Shown piece after piece: positions 63,912-64,000 of a DNA stretch of 64,000 nucleotides. The DNA is from Niveispirillum sp. (GTDB taxonomy: Bacteria > Pseudomonadota > Alphaproteobacteria > Azospirillales > Azospirillaceae): contig NZ_JAGOGJ010000015.1 of the NCBI RefSeq assembly GCF_017996735.1, positions 18,010 to 82,009 of the forward strand. Direction: 5' to 3'. The notes under the pieces were generated by a model. That model was not told the origin of the DNA. It made no database searches and was given only the letters and a program-made list of their open reading frames with translations. Made by a program: the position numbers and the translations under genes. The stretch's first letter is position 1. The number at the start of each line of letters is the position of its first letter.

Positions 63912-64000
63912 ATTTCAGGTCGCATCAAAGCGTGTGGTCAGGTGCGGTCGTGTGTCCGGCCTCGTGATGCGGCCTTCTAACGCCGCGGGCCCGTATGGAG

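Overview
High-GC alphaproteobacterial DNA. The TonB-dependent receptor, the P450cam-type and CYP199-type cytochrome P450s with [2Fe-2S] ferredoxins, the IS66 and IS3 fragments and a plasmid-type parB fragment would fit a metabolically versatile sphingomonad or an Azospirillaceae-like bacterium. No rRNA, tRNA or core housekeeping gene is present to fix the taxon. Nearly the whole window is catabolic: CoA ligases, crotonases, thiolases, acyl-CoA dehydrogenases, short- and medium-chain dehydrogenases, oxygenases and about eight regulators, arranged as short and often divergent operons.

Region A (1-31.1 kb) is a mosaic. It starts with an SCP2-type thiolase/DUF35/crotonase operon cut by the window edge, then a thiolase whose promoter and first codons are tandemly duplicated (113 bp). 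An SDR/CoA-ligase pair diverges from a 2-oxoacid dehydrogenase operon whose E2 is split into a free lipoyl domain and a free catalytic domain. Next come a D-aminoacylase-like amidohydrolase with a CMD protein, a LysR/TauD divergon, a crotonase/MFS operon, and a P450cam-like system: P450 on one strand, ferredoxin, CoA ligase and ferredoxin reductase on the other. A PhyH dioxygenase/SDR operon faces an AraC regulator that has 22-bp direct repeats in front of it. An SDR/thioesterase/MDR operon and a LysR/old-yellow-enzyme divergon finish the region.

The junction (31.1-32.5 kb) is a scar: an alcohol dehydrogenase broken by a stop codon and then by an IS66-type end, a decayed IS66 tnpA and tnpB start, and an inverted fragment of a plasmid-type ParB.

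Region B (32.5-62.9 kb) looks like a second catabolic island. A minus-strand series runs GST, acetoacetyl-CoA synthetase, TonB receptor, CYP199-like P450, an HSL-type hydrolase with Cys in place of the nucleophilic Ser, and ferredoxin. Then come a flavoprotein hydroxylase, a MaoC-like protein, an FAD oxidoreductase, LysR, an MDR, an extradiol-type VOC dioxygenase divergent from a fumarylacetoacetate-hydrolase-family gene, GntR and an SDR. A regulator with two TetR modules in one chain diverges from an operon-like series: acyl-CoA dehydrogenase, APH-type kinase, bifunctional hydratase/3-hydroxyacyl-CoA dehydrogenase, second acyl-CoA dehydrogenase, MaoC hydratase, thiolase, crotonase and nitronate-monooxygenase-like enzyme. 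The kinase/dehydrogenase pair has the architecture of LvaA/LvaC and ACAD10/11, which suggests phosphorylation-dependent removal of a 4-hydroxyl from an acyl-CoA before ordinary beta-oxidation. An IS3-family transposase closes the window.

A plausible flow, by inference, is uptake by the TonB receptor, P450 or flavoprotein hydroxylation, ring cleavage and hydrolysis, CoA activation, 4-hydroxyl removal and beta-oxidation. The substrate cannot be read from the sequence. Several promoters in region B share an AT-rich element ending in T6-7, usually followed by C, which suggests common control.
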